Positions 24,125-32,668 of a DNA stretch of 64,000 bases are shown piece by piece. Position numbers and translations under genes: made by a program. The DNA lies in the NCBI GenBank assembly GCA_029203165.1, contig CP119308.1:124001-188000 (forward strand). Reading direction: 5' to 3'. Numbering within the stretch: position 1 is the first letter of the stretch; each line of letters opens with the position of its first letter. The DNA comes from Candidatus Microbacterium colombiense (lineage in GTDB: Bacteria; Actinomycetota; Actinomycetes; Actinomycetales; Microbacteriaceae). The notes beneath the pieces were generated by a model. That model had not been told where the DNA came from. It made no database searches and saw nothing but the letters and a program-made list of their open reading frames with translations.

Positions 24125-25591
24125 ATGACGAATCCGAACACCCCGCATCCCGCGACGACCACGCAGACCGGCACCCCGGTCGCGAGCGACGCACACTCCC
24201 TCACGGTCGGCGCCGATGGACCCACCGTCCTGCACGACCGCTACCTCGTCGAGAAGCTCGCCTCCTTCAACCGCGAGCGGGTGCCGGAGCGCAACCCGCA
24301 CGCCAAGGGCGGCGGCGCATTCGGCGAGTTCGTCGTCACGGAGGACGTGTCGGCGTACACCCGGGCCGCCGTCTTCCAGCCGGGCACGACGAGCGAGACG
24401 CTGCTGCGCTTCTCGTCGGTCGCCGGCGAGCAGGGCTCCCCCGACACGTGGCGCGACGTGCGCGGCTTCTCGCTGCGCTTCTACACGACCGAGGGCAACC
24501 TCGACGTGGTCGGCAACAATACCCCGACCTTCTTCCTGCGCGATGCGATGAAGTTCCCCGACTTCATCCACTCCCAGAAGCGTCTGGGCGACTCGGGCCT
24601 GCGCGATGCCGACATGCAGTGGGACTTCTGGACCCTCTCCCCCGAGACCGCACACCAGGTCACCTATCTCATGGGCGACCGCGGACTCCCCCGCAGCTGG
24701 CGCCACATGAACGGCTACGGCTCGCACACGTACCAGTGGGTCAACGCCGCGGGTGAGCGGTTCTGGGTGCAGTACCACTTCCTCTCGCACCAGGGCGTGG
24801 AGAGCATGGATGCCGCCGAGGCGGAGCAGCTCGCCGGGTCGGATGCCGATCACTACCGCCGCGACCTGTTCGATGCGATCGCCCGCGGCGAGAACCCCTC
24901 GTGGGATGTGTACGTGCAGATCATGCCGTACGCCGAGTCGACGGACTACCGCTTCAACCCGTTCGACCTGACCAAGACCTGGTCGAAGAAGGACTACCCG
25001 CGCATCAAGGTGGGCACGTTCACCCTGAACCGCAATCCGCAGAACTTCTTCGCCGAGATCGAGCAGGCCGCGTTCTCCCCGGGGAACCAGGTGCCCGGCA
25101 CCGGCATCTCGCCGGACAAGATGCTCATGGCGCGCGTGTTCGCGTACTCCGATGCCCAGCGGTACCGCATCGGCGCGAACTACAACCAGCTGCCGGTGAA
25201 CCAGCCGCATGCGGCCGAGACGCGCAACTACATGCACGAGGGGCAGATGCAGTACCACTTCTCGAGCGCGCAGCAGCGGGTGTACACCCCGAACTCGTAC
25301 GGTGCCGCCGGCGGTCCGGTCGCTGACCCGGCCGCGGGCGTCGAGGCGAGCTGGGAGTCCGACGGCGAGCTCATGCGCGCGGCGGCGACCCTGCACGCCG
25401 ACGATGACGACTTCGGCCAGGCCGGCACGCTCTACCGCGACGTGTTCGACGACGTGCAGCGCGCACGCTTCCTCGACACGCTGACCGGTCAGGGCCGCGG
25501 CATCACGATCGACGTCATCCGCGAGCGCTTCTTCCAGTACTGGACGAACGTGGATGCCGCGCTCGGCGAGGCGCTGCGCACCCGCGTCTGA
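24125..25591 (+). CDS. katA: Monofunctional haem catalase (clade 3 type)
   Basis: A 488-residue small-subunit catalase, 2 H2O2 to 2 H2O and O2. The distal histidine is His59 in ERNPHAKGGGAFGEF; distal Asn lies in NNTPTFFLRD; the proximal haem tyrosine is in RVFAYSDAQRYRIG. The NADPH-binding region typical of small-subunit catalases is present and no flavodoxin-like C-terminal domain is fused. It follows the Fur regulator by 67 bases with AGAAGGAGA before ATG 24125, so the two are probably cotranscribed. Confidence 0.95.
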   Translation: MTNPNTPHPATTTQTGTPVASDAHSLTVGADGPTVLHDRYLVEKLASFNRERVPERNPHAKGGGAFGEFVVTEDVSAYTRAAVFQPGTTSETLLRFSSVAGEQGSPDTWRDVRGFSLRFYTTEGNLDVVGNNTPTFFLRDAMKFPDFIHSQKRLGDSGLRDADMQWDFWTLSPETAHQVTYLMGDRGLPRSWRHMNGYGSHTYQWVNAAGERFWVQYHFLSHQGVESMDAAEAEQLAGSDADHYRRDLFDAIARGENPSWDVYVQIMPYAESTDYRFNPFDLTKTWSKKDYPRIKVGTFTLNRNPQNFFAEIEQAAFSPGNQVPGTGISPDKMLMARVFAYSDAQRYRIGANYNQLPVNQPHAAETRNYMHEGQMQYHFSSAQQRVYTPNSYGAAGGPVADPAAGVEASWESDGELMRAAATLHADDDDFGQAGTLYRDVFDDVQRARFLDTLTGQGRGITIDVIRERFFQYWTNVDAALGEALRTRV

Positions 25592-25595
25592 TCCA

Positions 25596-25673
25596 CCCCT
25601 CCCGCCATCCCGCCGAGTGCACGACCTGTTGTCGAGTGGTACGCGTCCGTGCACTCGGGGGATGGGAGGGGGC
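25596..25673. terminator. Imperfect inverted repeat, likely bidirectional terminator
   Basis: CCCTCCCGCCATCCCGCCGA continuing into GTGCACG on the left pairs with CGTGCACTCGGGGGATGGGA and GGG on the right (about 25649-25673), with a few bulged bases and a 25-base loop. It sits between convergent katA and the HxlR gene. Confidence 0.65.
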
Positions 25674-25678
25674 GGGGC

Positions 25679-26116
25679 TCAGCGCGCGGCGTCGTAGCGG
25701 GCGCGGGACTCCTCGATCGCGGCGTGATTCTCCATCGCCCAGTCGCCGATCGTGCGAGCGATCGGGATGAGCGTGCCGCCCCGGGGTGTGAGTTCGTATT
25801 CCACCCGGGGCGGCACTTCGGCATACGCGGTCCGGGTGATCAGCCCGTCGCGCTCCAGCTGGCGCAGCGTGAGCGTCAGCATCCTCTGGGAGATGCCCGG
25901 GATGTGCTTGAGAAGTTCGCTGAAGCGCAGCCGGTCGCCGCGGAGCGTCGCGATCACGAGCAGCGACCACTTGTCGCCGACCCGGTCGAGCACCTCGCGG
26001 ATCGCGCGTCCGGCACTCTCGTCCAGCGAGCAGGAACTCTCGTATCCGGGGAATCCGGCGAGTGCACGCTCATCGATGTGCGTCAGTGACACCGATGTGC
26101 CTTTTGCATCCACCAT
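25679..26116 (-). CDS. HxlR-family transcriptional regulator
   Basis: A 145-residue winged helix protein with the family signature VGDKWSLLVIATLRGDRLRFSELLKHIPGISQRMLTLTLRQLERDGLI. Cys in SSCSLDE near the N-terminus could be redox-active, as in some HxlR sensors (YodB type). ATG 26116 has GGAG eight bases upstream. Divergent from a DoxX gene across a GTTAC dyad, it is probably that gene's repressor. Confidence 0.9.
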   Translation of the reverse strand: MVDAKGTSVSLTHIDERALAGFPGYESSCSLDESAGRAIREVLDRVGDKWSLLVIATLRGDRLRFSELLKHIPGISQRMLTLTLRQLERDGLITRTAYAEVPPRVEYELTPRGGTLIPIARTIGDWAMENHAAIEESRARYDAAR

Positions 26117-26134
26117 CCGCGTACTCCATTCTTG

Positions 26135-26149
26135 GTTACTGATCGTAAC
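26135..26149. promoter_or_regulatory. Candidate HxlR operator
   Basis: GTTAC-TGATC-GTAAC is a perfect 5-bp-arm dyad in the 65-base gap between the divergent HxlR and DoxX genes, in a local AT-rich patch. Size and spacing resemble known HxlR/YodB sites. Confidence 0.65.
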
Positions 26150-26181
26150 AAGGTCACAGAACAGAACCAAGGAGTTCCCTC

Positions 26182-26547
26182 GTGCTCATCGCCCTCTGGA
26201 TCGTCAACAGCCTGCTGGCCCTCGCCATGCTGGGCGGTGGCGGCATGAAGCTCGTCACGCCGAAGCCCACGCTCGCCGCGCGGGGCCTGACCTGGACCGA
26301 GGACTTCTCCGCCCCCGTGGTCAAGCTCATCGCCGGAGTCGAGGTCGTGGGCGCCATCGGTCTGATCCTGCCGCTGCTGACCGGCATCGCACCGATCCTC
26401 ACCCCGATCGCCGGCACCGGGCTCGCGATCATCATGATCGGTGCGACCGTCGTGCACCTGCGCCGCAAGGAGCCCTTCGCTCCCGCCCTGGTGCTCGCCC
26501 TGCTGGCGGTCGCGAGCGCGGTGCTCGGCTTCCTCGTCGTCGCCTGA
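26182..26547 (+). CDS. DoxX-family membrane protein
   Basis: A 121-residue four-helix protein starting at GTG 26182 with AAGGAG nine bases ahead. GGGGMKLVTPKPTLAARGLTWTEDFSAPVVKLIAGVEVVGAIGLILP is typical of DoxX-like proteins, which occur with quinone or thiol redox stress systems. Divergent HxlR suggests inducible expression. Confidence 0.85.
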   Translation: MLIALWIVNSLLALAMLGGGGMKLVTPKPTLAARGLTWTEDFSAPVVKLIAGVEVVGAIGLILPLLTGIAPILTPIAGTGLAIIMIGATVVHLRRKEPFAPALVLALLAVASAVLGFLVVA

Positions 26548-26558
26548 CGCTCAGCGCG

Positions 26559-26987
26559 TCAGAGCGGCGGTAGCTCGTCGGGGTACACGACATCGATCTC
26601 AGCGATGTGCTTCGGGAAGTCTTTGCGATTGTTCGTGAGGAACCGATCAGCGCCGGCCGCCACGGCAGTGGCGAGGTGCGCGGCATCGGCGGCGCGCAGC
26701 CCGTATGCCACCGCGAGGGCAAGTGCGAGCCGCGCCGTCGCTTGATCGAACGGTCGAAGGTCGAGGCGACTGAGCAGGCTGACCAGCGCCGCAGACTCGC
26801 CGGAATCGACGCCGGCGCGGAGCGGCTTCGCGAGCACTTCGGGGAGGAGGAGGACCGACCCGATGGCCGTCTGCGCCGTTCTCCGCTCCGGGTGCTCGAC
26901 ATTCAAGAGCGCGGCCACCCGATCCCCGAGCGGATGCCCAGCAACTGCCGCGTAGATCAGGACGTCGGCGTCGAACGCCGTGATCAC
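26559..26987 (-). CDS. PIN-domain toxin (VapC-like), module 1
   Basis: A 142-residue PIN ribonuclease. Acidic residues expected for Mg2+ binding are present: Asp6 (ITAFDADVLIY), Glu in LLPEVLAKP, Asp in GLRAADAAHLATA, and the final NNRKDF region. GTG 26987 overlaps the antitoxin stop (GTGA), giving the usual antitoxin-first coupled order. It probably cleaves RNA when the antitoxin is lost. Confidence 0.87.
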   Translation of the reverse strand: MITAFDADVLIYAAVAGHPLGDRVAALLNVEHPERRTAQTAIGSVLLLPEVLAKPLRAGVDSGESAALVSLLSRLDLRPFDQATARLALALAVAYGLRAADAAHLATAVAAGADRFLTNNRKDFPKHIAEIDVVYPDELPPL

Positions 26988-27271
26988 CGCGACGACCGGT
27001 CATCCTGAATCGACTCGAGCAGCTCGTCCGCTCTGCTCTCGCTGATCGATGCTCGCATCAACGGCTCGGCGCGCGCCCGACTGAGCAGCTCCTCGATACG
27101 GTCGGCGGCCGCCCATGCCTCCGGCGAGCGCGTCGCCAACAGCACGTCCGGCCGCACGAGGACCGCGACCACGCGCCCGTGTCTCGTGATCGAGACCTGT
27201 TCCCCCGCCTCGACTCGATCGAGCTGCGTCGGCAGGCTCTGACGCGCGTCACTCGCGCTGATGATCGACAT
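26984..27271 (-). CDS. Phd/YefM-family antitoxin, module 1
   Basis: A 95-residue antitoxin starting MSIISASDARQSLPTQLDRVEAGEQVSITRHGRVVAVLV, the standard Phd/YefM DNA-binding N-terminus. The C-terminal half, rich in charge and helix formers, should wrap the PIN toxin. ATG 27271 abuts a perfect inverted repeat, the likely autoregulatory operator. Confidence 0.88.
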   Translation of the reverse strand: MSIISASDARQSLPTQLDRVEAGEQVSITRHGRVVAVLVRPDVLLATRSPEAWAAADRIEELLSRARAEPLMRASISESRADELLESIQDDRSSR

Positions 27272-27276
27272 GAGTG

Positions 27277-27298
27277 AATTGTACACCTCCGTACAATT
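27277..27298. promoter_or_regulatory. Toxin-antitoxin operator, module 1
   Basis: AATTGTAC (27277-27284) and GTACAATT (27291-27298) are perfect 8-base arms six bases apart, just upstream of the antitoxin start and in the gap to the divergent hydrolase gene. A further GTAC occurs at 27301. Phd-type antitoxins bind such dyads. Confidence 0.8.
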
Positions 27299-27338
27299 GC
27301 GTACATCTCTGCGTCAGGAGCAATCCGACGGGAGGAGA

Positions 27339-28148
27339 ATGGATGCCGTGGCTGTTCCCCTCTCCGACCTGAACCAGATGCCCGCCCCGCAGCAGGTGCA
27401 CGCCGCCGACGGAACCCGTCTCGCGACGTACACGTGGGGTGAGCTCGATGCCCCTGTCGTCGTGATCGTGCACGGATTCGCGTCGAACGCCCGCGACAAC
27501 TGGGTGCTCACCGGCTGGGTGCGCGAGCTCACGAAGGTCGGCTACCGCGTGCTCGCCCTCGACCAGCGGGGCCACGGCCTCAGCGAGAAGCCGCATCAGC
27601 CCGCGGACTACGGCATCCGCACACTCGCGACAGACGTCGAGACGGTCATGGACGCCTACCTCGTCGACGATGCGGTGTACCTCGGCTACTCGCTCGGAGC
27701 ACGGGTGGGCTGGGAAGTCGTGCGCGATCTTCCGCAGCGCATCGGCCGGGCCGTGCTCGGCGGCGCGCCGGAGGGCACTCCCCTGGCGCGGCTCGACCTC
27801 GATCAGGTGCGCCGGTACATCTCCGACGGCACGCCCGTCACCGATCAGACGACCCAGAACTACATCGCCCTGACCGAGCGGGTGCCCGGCAACGACCTCC
27901 GTGCGCTCCTCGCCCTCGCCGAGGGGATGCGCGCGTTCCAGACGATCGACCCCGACCCGGCGGATGCGCCGATCCGGCCCATCCTGTTCGCCACCGGGTC
28001 GAAGGACGCCATCATCGAGGGATCCCGCGCCCTGGCATCCGCAGCCCCGCAGGGACGCTTCTTCGAGATCCCGAACCGGAACCACTTCAACGCCCCCGGC
28101 TCACGCGACTTCAAGGACGCCGCGCTCGCCTTCCTCGCCGAGGGCTGA
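27339..28148 (+). CDS. Alpha/beta hydrolase
   Basis: A 269-residue alpha/beta-hydrolase: oxyanion strand VVVIVHGFASN, nucleophile elbow GYSLGA (Ser in YLGYSLGARVG), and the late His in IPNRNHFNAPG. DQRGHGLSEKP is the usual second motif. Substrate unknown. ATG 27339 is preceded by GGAGGAG, very close; GTG 27348 is an alternative with better spacing. Ends at a strong bidirectional terminator. Confidence 0.88.
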   Translation: MDAVAVPLSDLNQMPAPQQVHAADGTRLATYTWGELDAPVVVIVHGFASNARDNWVLTGWVRELTKVGYRVLALDQRGHGLSEKPHQPADYGIRTLATDVETVMDAYLVDDAVYLGYSLGARVGWEVVRDLPQRIGRAVLGGAPEGTPLARLDLDQVRRYISDGTPVTDQTTQNYIALTERVPGNDLRALLALAEGMRAFQTIDPDPADAPIRPILFATGSKDAIIEGSRALASAAPQGRFFEIPNRNHFNAPGSRDFKDAALAFLAEG

Positions 28149-28200
28149 CCGCTCGGCTTCGCCGGCGCCGCCCCCGGGCATGCAAACCGCCCCGGCCACG

Positions 28201-28236
28201 CCGAAGGCCCTCCGTCGTGAGACGGAGGGCCTTCGG
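28201..28236. terminator. Strong bidirectional hairpin between convergent genes
   Basis: CCGAAGGCCCTCCGTC, a GTGA tetraloop, and the exact 16-base complement form an uninterrupted stem. It lies between the alpha/beta hydrolase and msrA, which converge. There is no clear T-run on either side. Confidence 0.9.
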
Positions 28237-28245
28237 TGAGCCGGC

Positions 28246-28791
28246 TCAGACCGCGGCGGTCTCCTCGCGGCGGGGCAGGACCCATCCCGCGCGCGGGAAG
28301 TGGCAGGTGTAGCCGTTGGGGTACTTGATCAGGTAGTCCTGGTGCTCTTCCTCGGCCTCCCAGAACGGACCCTCGGGCTCGATCGTGGTCACGGCCTTGC
28401 CCGGCCAGAGTCCGGAGGCGTCGACGTCGGCGATCGTGTCACGCGCCATGGTCTCCTGCTCGGGGCTGAGCGGGAAGATCGTCGAACGGTAGCTCGACCC
28501 GCGGTCGTTGCCCTGACGATCCTTCGTCGAGGGGTCGTGGATCTGGAAGAAGAACGCGAGGATGTCGCGGTACGTCGTCCGGGCGGGATCGAACACGATC
28601 TCGACCGCCTCGGCGTGGCCGGGGTGATTGCGGTAGGTCGCGTGGTCGTTCGAGCCGCCGGTGTAGCCGACACGGGTGGCGAGCACTCCGGGCTGGCGGC
28701 GGATCAGATCCTCCATGCCCCAGAAGCAGCCACCGGCGAGGACGGCGGTCTCGGTCCCGGGGGTGCGGGTGATGTTTCCGGTGTCGGTCAT
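28246..28791 (-). CDS. msrA: Peptide-methionine (S)-S-oxide reductase
   Basis: A 181-residue MsrA that reduces the S form of methionine sulfoxide. Catalytic Cys22 is in GGCFWGME; GYTGG, YRNHPGHAEAVEIVFDP and EEEHQDYL are family segments. One further Cys (in GYTCHFPR) could resolve the sulfenic acid. It overlaps msrB by four bases (ATGA) and is translated second. Confidence 0.95.
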   Translation of the reverse strand: MTDTGNITRTPGTETAVLAGGCFWGMEDLIRRQPGVLATRVGYTGGSNDHATYRNHPGHAEAVEIVFDPARTTYRDILAFFFQIHDPSTKDRQGNDRGSSYRSTIFPLSPEQETMARDTIADVDASGLWPGKAVTTIEPEGPFWEAEEEHQDYLIKYPNGYTCHFPRAGWVLPRREETAAV

Positions 28792-29261
28792 GACTGCTCC
28801 TCGGTGTCAGTGGTGGATGCGGAGAAAAGGGGGCTGTAGCGACCGTACCCCTCCTCCTCGAGCCGGTCGACCGGCACGAAGCGGAGAGCGGCGGAGTTCA
28901 TGCAGTAGCGCAGGCCCCCGGCGTCGCGGGGACCGTCGTCGAACACGTGTCCCAGGTGGCTGTCGGCCCCGGTCGAGCGCGCCTCGGTGCGCTTCATGAA
29001 CAGCGAGCGGTCGGTGCGCGTGGTCACGGACTCCGCGTCGATCGGCTTCGTGAAGCTCGGCCATCCGGTGCCGCTGTCGAACTTGTCGGTCGACGAGAAC
29101 AGGGGCTGGCCCGAGACCACGTCGACGTAGATGCCGTCGTCGTGGTTGTTCCAGTACGCGTTGCGGAACGGCGGCTCGGTGCCGTCCTCCTGCGTGACCT
29201 CGTACTGGAGGTGCGTGAGGTCGCTGACGGCCTCGGAAGTCTTGCGGTAGTCGTTCGACAT
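28788..29261 (-). CDS. msrB: Peptide-methionine (R)-S-oxide reductase, single-Cys form
   Basis: A 157-residue MsrB for the R stereoisomer. SGTGWPSF, HLGHVFDDGP and RYCMNSAALRF are all present, with the catalytic cysteine at Cys120. It is the only cysteine: both zinc-binding CxxC pairs and the usual resolving Cys are absent, so it is a 1-Cys MsrB needing an external thiol. First gene of msrB-msrA, opposite DUF808. Confidence 0.94.
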   Translation of the reverse strand: MSNDYRKTSEAVSDLTHLQYEVTQEDGTEPPFRNAYWNNHDDGIYVDVVSGQPLFSSTDKFDSGTGWPSFTKPIDAESVTTRTDRSLFMKRTEARSTGADSHLGHVFDDGPRDAGGLRYCMNSAALRFVPVDRLEEEGYGRYSPLFSASTTDTEEQS

Positions 29262-29416
29262 GATCTGGCTCCTTTGTCCGACGCGGCTGGCTGCGGCGTC
29301 TCTCATCACAACCAGGCGACGCCACGTTTTGGTCCCCCGGGGCTGGGAGCGGGCTGTGAGTTTCTGCGGAATGGATAGAGTGTCACGTCTGCACACAACA
29401 CCCCGGGGAGACATAC

Positions 29417-30334
29417 ATGTCGGTTGGACTGCTCGCGGTCGTCGATGACATTCTCAGCGCTGCGATGAAGGCCTCGGCCAAGGCTGCCGGGGTGGTGATC
29501 GACGATGCCGCCGTGACTCCGCAGTATGTGCAGGGCATCACGCCCGCGCGAGAACTGCCGGTGGTCGCCAAGATCGCCGTCGGATCGCTGGCGAACAAGT
29601 TCGTGATCATCATCCCGATCGCGCTCCTGCTCACCGCGTTCGCCCCCTGGGTGCTGCCCTACCTCCTGATCCTCGGTGGCGCGTACCTGTGCTTCGAGGG
29701 CGCCGAGAAGGTGCTGGAGTGGTTCGGCGTGCAACACGGCCACGCCGACGAGGGCGCGCGCAACGAGAACAAGCTGGTGTGGGGCGCGGTGCGCACCGAC
29801 CTGATCCTGTCGACCGAGATCATGCTCATCTCCCTCGCGAACCTCGAGGCCGGACTCGACATCTGGACGACCCTGGCGATCCTCGCGGTGATCGCACTCA
29901 TCATGACCGGCGTCGTCTACGGTGCGGTCGCCCTGCTGGTGAAGATCGACGACATCGGCCTGAAGATGGCCAAGAACCCGGTGCAGCGCATCCGTCACAC
30001 CGGCACCCGCATCGTGCGGTCGATGCCGGCGGTCTTCCGCTTCATCAGCGTGCTCGGAACCGTCGCGATGCTCTGGGTCGGCGGACACCTGCTGCTCGTG
30101 AATCTCGGCGAGGTCGGCGTGCACGCCGGAGCCGACATCCTCCACGGCATCGAAGACCTGCTCGAACCGCTCGGCGGCGTGATCGTCTGGATCGGCGACA
30201 CGCTGTTCAGCGCGGTCGCGGGGCTGATCGCCGGCATGATCATCGTCGGCGTGGTGCTCGGGATCGCCCGCCTGCTGGGCAAGAAGGCGAACTTCCACGA
30301 GGGCGAGGAGTCCCCCGCCGACGTGCACGTCTGA
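29417..30334 (+). CDS. DUF808 (YedI-type) membrane protein
   Basis: A 305-residue protein with about six transmembrane helices. MSVGLLAVVDDILSAAMKASAKAAGVVIDDAAVTPQYVQGITPARELPVVAKIAVGSLANK matches the N-terminus of the DUF808/YedI family in pieces shown here (LLAVVDDI, VIDDAAVTPQYV, PARELPVV). Function unknown. ATG 29417 follows GGGGAGA. TAGAGT at about 29376 may be a -10. Confidence 0.88.
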   Translation: MSVGLLAVVDDILSAAMKASAKAAGVVIDDAAVTPQYVQGITPARELPVVAKIAVGSLANKFVIIIPIALLLTAFAPWVLPYLLILGGAYLCFEGAEKVLEWFGVQHGHADEGARNENKLVWGAVRTDLILSTEIMLISLANLEAGLDIWTTLAILAVIALIMTGVVYGAVALLVKIDDIGLKMAKNPVQRIRHTGTRIVRSMPAVFRFISVLGTVAMLWVGGHLLLVNLGEVGVHAGADILHGIEDLLEPLGGVIVWIGDTLFSAVAGLIAGMIIVGVVLGIARLLGKKANFHEGEESPADVHV

Positions 30335-30344
30335 TCAGCCTCGC

Positions 30345-30785
30345 TCAGCGGCCGCTCATCGGCAGATGACGTTGGCGCGCGACGAGAGCGAAGAGCAGGC
30401 AGAGGATGCTGGCGCCGAACAACACGAACGGCAGAAGAAGACCGCCGGTCGCGAAGTAGATGCCACCGCTGGCCCCCGTCAGGATGAGAGCGAGCGGTCC
30501 GGCCCATCCCAGGATCCGCGGGTTCCTGGTCGACGATCGCACCCAGATGATCAGCCCCACCACCGCCATGGTCCCCCCGAGCAGAAGACCCAGCGCGCTG
30601 AGCAAGAGCGATACCGTGCTCCGCGAGACGTCCTCCCCGGACGGCACCGCCGCCAGGGCCAGGAGTGAGAAGGTCAGCGCACCTCCGCCGATGAACGCGA
30701 GAAGACCGGGCATGATGAGGTCCCTCCCGGTCGGGATGCGAGCCGCACGGGCGCCACGGGCAGCGGTGGGATCGACAGTGCTCAT
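30345..30785 (-). CDS. Hypothetical four-helix membrane protein
   Basis: A 146-residue protein beginning MSTVDPTAARGA, with four hydrophobic helices (IMPGLLAFIGGGALTFSLLA; TVSLLLSALGLLLGGTMAVV; LGWAGPLALILTGASGGIYF; LLPFVLFGASILCLLFALVA). No family recognised. It converges with DUF808, with an 10-base gap. Confidence 0.7.
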   Translation of the reverse strand: MSTVDPTAARGARAARIPTGRDLIMPGLLAFIGGGALTFSLLALAAVPSGEDVSRSTVSLLLSALGLLLGGTMAVVGLIIWVRSSTRNPRILGWAGPLALILTGASGGIYFATGGLLLPFVLFGASILCLLFALVARQRHLPMSGR

Positions 30786-30833
30786 GGCCCCATGAGAGCA
30801 CACTCGAGCAGACGAACTCCAGAGGATGCTGCG

Positions 30834-31586
30834 TCAGCTGAGCGTGTGGTCGGCGCTGCGCAGCCACTCGTCGAAGGTGATCGAGCCCTGTTGCGCATCG
30901 CTCTCGCCCCGCAGCGAGCCCGACGAGAGGCCCGCGCCGTAGCTCCCGGGGAGCCGCACGCCGAGAACCCGCTGACGGATGCCGTCGAAGGCCAGCTGAC
31001 GCCGGGCGACGTCGACCAGTTCCTCGTCTCGCGGTCCGACCAGATCGATCGCCCGACCGGCCGGCCCCGCCTCGGCCACCCGCACCAGGTGCGCACCGAC
31101 CTCACGCGCGGCGACAGGGCGCATCAGGGTCTTCGGCATCAACGCGAACGGGCCCCGCATGCCCGACAGTAGTTGCCCGGCGAATTCGTGGAACTGCCCG
31201 GCGCGCGCGATCGTGGAGGGCACGTCGCCCGCCGCGACGGCCCTCTCCTGGGCGAGCTTGCCGGCGTAGTACGAGGCGTCGATGCCGTCGATCCCCACGA
31301 TCGACAGCGCGACATGATGCCCGACCCCCGCCGACTTCTCGGCGGCCAGCAGATTCCGGGTCGCGGTGTCGAAGAACGACCGCGCCTTCGCCGCCGACAG
31401 GGTGGTCAGATTCGTGACGTCGATCACGGCATCCGCCCCGCCGAGTGCGTCGGCGAGACCCGCGCCGGTGAGCACATCCGCCCCGTTCGCGCGCGACAGT
31501 ACGATGACCTCATGCCCGGCCTGCTGCGCGGCCTCGACGGTGAAGCGGCCGACGGTGCCGGTACCTCCTGCGACGGCGATCCTCAT
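30834..31586 (-). CDS. NmrA-like NAD(P)-binding oxidoreductase/epimerase
   Basis: A 250-residue atypical SDR with the nucleotide motif VAGGTGTVGRFTVEAA. YYAGKLAQERAV supplies the Tyr-x-x-x-Lys-like pair (YAGK). ECF41 sigma genes are typically beside a CMD protein, oxidoreductase or epimerase (COE) target; this divergent gene fits that class, and a candidate ECF41 promoter lies before it. ATG 31586 has GAGAGGG upstream. Confidence 0.87.
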   Translation of the reverse strand: MRIAVAGGTGTVGRFTVEAAQQAGHEVIVLSRANGADVLTGAGLADALGGADAVIDVTNLTTLSAAKARSFFDTATRNLLAAEKSAGVGHHVALSIVGIDGIDASYYAGKLAQERAVAAGDVPSTIARAGQFHEFAGQLLSGMRGPFALMPKTLMRPVAAREVGAHLVRVAEAGPAGRAIDLVGPRDEELVDVARRQLAFDGIRQRVLGVRLPGSYGAGLSSGSLRGESDAQQGSITFDEWLRSADHTLS

Positions 31587-31636
31587 CCGTGTCCCTCTCG
31601 TTCGGGGTGGGTCGATCCTCACCCTGTCACAGAGAT

Positions 31637-31663
31637 GACGACCCACGGCCTCGACGTGTGAGG
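31637..31663 (-). promoter_or_regulatory. Candidate ECF41-type promoter for the NmrA-like gene
   Basis: Read leftwards: CCTCACA (31663-31657), a 16-base spacer, CGTC (31640-31637), then AT. The ECF41 consensus, from published work on the group, is TGTCACA-N16/17-CGTC; the -35 here matches five of seven bases. The gene starts 51 bases further on. A similar element lies at 49247-49273. Confidence 0.55.
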
Positions 31664-31713
31664 TGTCTGCCGCAGGTCGTAGTCTGCGAGATGCACCCCT
31701 GTGAGGAGAACCC

Positions 31714-32646
31714 GTGGTCGACGATCCGCACGACGCGCTCGACGAGCGCCGCCGACTGTTGTCGGTCGCCTACCGGATGACCGGCACGCTCGCCGATGCG
31801 GAGGACGTGGTGCAGGAGACCTTCGTCCGCTGGTACCGGCAGACGGATGCCGAGCGCAGCGGCATCCTGAATCCGGCCGGGTGGCTCACGACCGTCGCGA
31901 GTCGGATCGCCCTCGACCTGCTGACCTCCGCTCGACGGCGCCGCGACCAGTACGTGGGGCAGTGGCTCCCGGAGCCGATCCCCGTCGACGCGTTCTCGGG
32001 CATCGGTCGGGTGAGCGTGACGTCCCCCGACCTCGACGATCCCCTGGAGCGCGTCACGTTCGAGGATTCGGTGTCGACCGCGCTTCTCGTCGTGCTCGAG
32101 GCGATGACACCGTCGGAGCGCGTGGCCTTCGTGCTGCACGACATCTTCGACGTGCCGTTCCCCGAGATCTCGGAGATCCTCGGTCGATCGCCCGCTGCCG
32201 TGCGCCAACTCGCGACCTCCGCACGCCGTCATGTGCGGGAGAACCGTGCGACCGTCGTGCCGCGCGCCGAACACGACCGCGTCGTGCGGGCGTTCCGGGC
32301 GGCGACGCTCACGGGCGCCGTCTCCGAGCTGGTGCGCGTGCTCGCTCCCGACGTCGAGCTGCGCAGCGACGGCGGCGGTGTGGTGCGCGCGGCGCTGAAC
32401 ATCGTCACCGGAGCCGACAACGTGGCGCGTTTCCTGCTCGGGATCGCCGGCAAGAACCCGAACCTCGTAGCGGAAGAACGGCAGACCGGAGACGGACTCG
32501 CCTTCGTCTTCCGCGCCGATGGTCAGGTCGCCTCGGTCATGAACCTCGAGATCGAAGAGGGCCGGGTCCGGCGGCTGTGGATCGTGCTGAACCCCGCGAA
32601 GCTGACCTCGTGGAGCGAGGGTTCGTACGACGAATCCCGGCGGTGA
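31714..32646 (+). CDS. ECF41-type RNA polymerase sigma factor (SigJ-like)
   Basis: A 310-residue ECF sigma factor. Region 2 reads LLSVAYRMTGTLADAEDVVQETFVRWYR; region 4 lies near MTPSERVAFVLHDIFDVPFPEISEILGRSPAAVRQLATSARRHV. The C-terminal 110 residues (about 195-305) form a SnoaL-like domain that in ECF41 modulates sigma activity in place of an anti-sigma factor. GTG 31714 has GAGGAGA before it. Likely targets in the window are the divergent NmrA-like gene and the CMD gene at 49319. Confidence 0.9.
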   Translation: MVDDPHDALDERRRLLSVAYRMTGTLADAEDVVQETFVRWYRQTDAERSGILNPAGWLTTVASRIALDLLTSARRRRDQYVGQWLPEPIPVDAFSGIGRVSVTSPDLDDPLERVTFEDSVSTALLVVLEAMTPSERVAFVLHDIFDVPFPEISEILGRSPAAVRQLATSARRHVRENRATVVPRAEHDRVVRAFRAATLTGAVSELVRVLAPDVELRSDGGGVVRAALNIVTGADNVARFLLGIAGKNPNLVAEERQTGDGLAFVFRADGQVASVMNLEIEEGRVRRLWIVLNPAKLTSWSEGSYDESRR

Positions 32647-32668
32647 CGACGCCGACGGGATTCGATCA

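Noticed and set aside
31625..31631. Exact TGTCACA on the plus strand as promoter of the ECF41 sigma gene
   Set aside because: No CGTC at 16-17 bases downstream; nearest similar motif is over 20 bases away. The opposite-strand element fits better.
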